The notes beneath the pieces were generated by a model. The model saw only the letters and a list, made by a program, of their open reading frames with translations. It did not search any database and had not been told where the DNA came from. The position numbers and the translations under genes were made by a program. This document shows, in pieces, positions 61,842 to 64,000 of a stretch of DNA of 64,000 bases. The stretch lies in contig JADCRB010000041.1 in assembly GCA_021464245.1 (NCBI GenBank), positions 2,594,196-2,658,195 of the forward strand, written 5' to 3'. Source of the stretch: Carallia brachiata. Lineage: Eukaryota > Streptophyta > Magnoliopsida > Malpighiales > Rhizophoraceae. Numbering within the stretch: the stretch's first letter is position 1; each line of letters starts with the position of its first letter.

Positions 61842-62515
61842 AGTAGTTTTGAAAACCGGACCGACCCACCGATTGGACTAGAAAACTAGTGAACCGAGGC
61901 CTAGATCGGTCCGATTTTATTAAAGAATCAGGGTAAGAAATAAACCACTTAAAAACCACCTGAACCAGTCTGAATTTGCCAGAACCGGTGACTTGAAAAC
62001 CGCCCAAATGGATGGTTCAATGTTGACCAAGGTTATTGCTCTAAAATTATCAAAAACAACGTTGTTTTACATTTTTTTTCCCCTTTTTTTTTTTTTATCA
62101 AAAGGAGGGTGAATCACATTTATTTATATCAATAAAAAATATAGTATTTTTGGATCATATGTCGGCTCCATGATATTTTATTTTTAAATATAAATTCTCT
62201 ATTGATAGCTCTATAATATTTTGTTTTGATGTGGATGCTCTATTAATTCGTGGCTGGAAAACTATCTTAAATACTAGAATAATGAAGTTTGTATTCACTT
62301 TAATTCTATTTTGGTTGTAAGTTGACTTCTATTATTTTTTTATGATTATATTAGTTGTTTGTTATTAACAAACGATAAAATTATAAGTATTTGTTATTAT
62401 TTTACTAGATAACAATTGATCCGCCGATTTAATTGCCGGTTTATCAGTTGGACTGTTAATTTACTAATCTAACCTTCTCACCGAGTCAATAACTAGTCCG
62501 ATTTTAAAAACTATA
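61842..62515. mobile_element. hAT-like non-autonomous element, copy 4
   Basis: 674 bp between 8-bp duplications GTTACATT (61834-61841 and 62516-62523). Ends: left AGTAGTTTTGAAAACCGGAC, reverse complement of right TATAGTTTTTAAAATCGGAC, which align base-for-base with copy 2 after the first four positions. The outer ~170 bp is rich in ACCGG and CGGTCC words; the interior is AT-rich. Confidence 0.8.
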
Positions 62516-62523
62516 GTTACATT

Positions 62524-62829
62524 TTCAGTTACAAGTCATTCTGTAATTTGTTTTTACTTTTGTTTCTTATAGTGAACAAATTTCTGAGCTGTTATATTCC
62601 TAAAGCTGAAGTGCATGTCTAGTGCTCAGCTGAGCCATAATCACCTTTCAACAACCAATAGATCTTGCGAGCATTTGAGGGGCGTCAAGATACTTCTTAA
62701 TTACAATTGAAAACATATATAATTCAATTGAATGTAATCAACATATGATAGGACTTAGAGTCTTGAAAGAAAATAAGAAAAGAATTATGAGAATATATCC
62801 AAGCATGGGGTGATTTTCTTCTTCAACTC
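62524..62829. other. 3' flank of the DMP gene
   Basis: It probably includes the 3' UTR of the minus-strand DMP gene. Nothing else is recognised. Confidence 0.4.
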
Positions 62830-63467
62830 TCAAATAGCAGAGAGTGGGAGTCCAAGTCCGTGGCGTTGGGTAGGGAACACAAGGAATAACATACTGCAAA
62901 TGACGCCAATCCCAACCGGCAACGCTGTGAGCATCTCCTGAGTCTCAGCTGACGGTGTGGGATAGAAACAATTAACAACGTTCTGATCAAACAGAGCAAC
63001 GGCTGCAAACACTAGTATGGACATGAAGGCATGCATGAATCCACAAATCTCAGGCGATACTTGGCAGCTACTTCTGGTGGAATGGTTGCTGAACCGTCTA
63101 TTACCCACAAGCCACTGAAAGTTGCAAAACCGTAACAGACGTTCCCGTTCTTGTCCCTGAAGCTATCGGTGAAGCTTGCCAGGAAACAGGAAACCCCACA
63201 GAGGGCAATAAGCCCTGCAGTCATTGACCTGCCAACTGGGTCGCAGCTGCCCTGGTTAGAGAACACGGGTGCTAGAAGCTGGAAAGCAAGAACGGCCCCT
63301 GTGGGCAAAAGATTTGCCAGATGAGCCGTGCTCTGGAAGGTCTGACTAATGGCTTTCTGAATCATGCTTCTCTCTCCTGTATTAGGTACAGCCATGTTTC
63401 GCAGGAGAGGAAGCTTCTCTTCATTCATCAATTGGTGAGAATTCTCAGCTGCTATTTTAATCTCCAT
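62830..63467 (-). pseudogene. DUF679 membrane protein (DMP family) with a single-base frameshift
   Basis: Intronless, as in most DMP genes. The ATG at 63467 opens a hydrophilic leader (MEIKIAAENS), then QKAISQTFQSTAHLANLLPTG, LAFQLLAPVFSNQG, a second membrane region around ALCGVSCFLASFTDSF, and GNVCYGFATFSGLWVIDG with PPEVAAKYRLRFVD. At about 63038-63040 one T of a TTT-type codon is missing; the next frame completes the protein: FMHAFMSILVFAAVALFDQNVV, PTPSAETQEMLTALPVGIGVICSMLF, FPTQRHGLGLPLS, stop at 62830. Restoring the base would give about 213 residues with four membrane helices, the family norm. DMPs are plant endomembrane proteins linked to senescence, membrane remodelling and, in some clades, gamete fusion; this one resembles the vegetative DMP5/6/7 type. 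The rest of the sequence is well conserved, so the break is either very recent or a sequencing error. Confidence 0.85.
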
Positions 63468-64000
63468 TATCGTGCTCTTAATGCTTAGATTCTGATGTGG
63501 GTGCCTTTCCTTTGGATTAATTGTATCGGTCTCGACATTTCTGTTTCTGTTTATACATTAAACGAAGATGGAATTTGAGTGGAGGTTAAGTCAGGGAAGT
63601 GTTGGCTGGTAATGCCTTGCAAGGAAAAGAAAAAAGAACAACCCATCTTTTGTTTTCTTTTTCTTTTTATCTACCAGAAATCCAGGAGAGTTTTAGTTTT
63701 AGTTCCTCCAATTCAGTCAGTCAGTTAACGTCTTCTAGTTTTAGTTCCTGATGTCAATGCAATAGTTTGCTACTCTCATTGTCGTTCTGGAATTTGCCTT
63801 CCTCAAGGGGAAAAGAGGGCGAGGTTGTGATGTGTGGGGGTAAAATACTAGCCTCAAACAATTATTTTCCCTCGAGAGCGAGATTGGAACTCTATATTTT
63901 GATTGATTGTTCCAAAAAAAAAAAAAAAAAAACACTATATTTGGATATGTATATTTTTTTCAGGAGTGGGAAACGTAACTTTAACTGGACTTTGCTTTAG
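63468..64000. promoter_or_regulatory. Upstream region of the DMP gene
   Basis: Would contain the 5' leader and promoter. Pyrimidine-rich stretches occur at 63510-63560 and 63645-63680. I cannot fix a TATA box or start site. Short frames at 63741-64000 are not supported as genes. Confidence 0.4.

Noticed and set aside
1..64000. CRISPR arrays, operons or bacterial systems
   Set aside because: No regular spacer arrays; spliced genes and plant transposons show the DNA is plant nuclear.

Overview
This window is nuclear DNA of a flowering plant, most likely a eudicot. It is AT-rich and intron-bearing, and is crowded with degenerate plant transposable elements around a few plant-type genes. I cannot name the species from sequence alone. 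All three recognisable plant genes lie on the minus strand.

Genes: (1) a GeBP/STOREKEEPER-like (DUF573) transcription factor at 3362-4470, broken by one single-base frameshift; (2) a complete 18-exon RINGLET-type homeobox-DDT chromatin-remodelling subunit (RLT1/RLT2 family) at 36270-48444, whose exons join through GT-AG sites into one frame of about 1,762 residues; (3) a DUF679 membrane protein (DMP family) at 62830-63467, also broken by one single-base frameshift. Host gene remnants are a GNAT acetyltransferase (about 2540-2935), a PDS5 cohesin-factor fragment (about 12880-14180), an F-box fragment (about 34141-34385), a possible two-exon small gene (52037-53424), and an unidentified ~300-codon reading frame interrupted by one TGA (23322-24230).

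Layout: 1-9.5 kb holds small MITE-like elements, the GNAT remnant and the GeBP gene. 9.5-12.3 kb holds the first of four short hAT-like elements rich in CCGGTT motifs (8-bp target duplications) and a 60-bp tandem repeat. 12.3-15.2 kb is an LTR-type element, minus strand, carrying the PDS5 fragment. 15.6-23.2 kb is a decayed Copia element with a 5-bp target duplication (GGTCC); a second non-autonomous LTR element (20405-23088) is nested inside its 5' LTR. 24.2-26.8 kb has no recognisable gene. 26.8-34.0 kb is a decayed Ty3/Gypsy chromovirus, minus strand, with chromodomain, integrase, RT and gag remnants and a 1-kb internal tandem duplication. 34-36 kb has the F-box remnant and a CACTA-like tract. 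36-48.5 kb is the RLT gene; one of its introns holds a 1.25-kb Mutator-like element and a hAT-like element. 49-64 kb holds another hAT-like element, an endogenous pararetrovirus (Caulimoviridae-like) coat-protein remnant, a GA-rich minisatellite, a PIF/Harbinger-like element, a 1-kb solo LTR, a SINE with an 18-bp target duplication, a fourth hAT-like element and the DMP gene.

The plant genes do not form a functional cluster. The most unusual points are the transposon-borne PDS5 fragment, the nested LTR insertion with a deleted junction, the pararetroviral remnant, and the two near-intact genes each broken by a single missing base.
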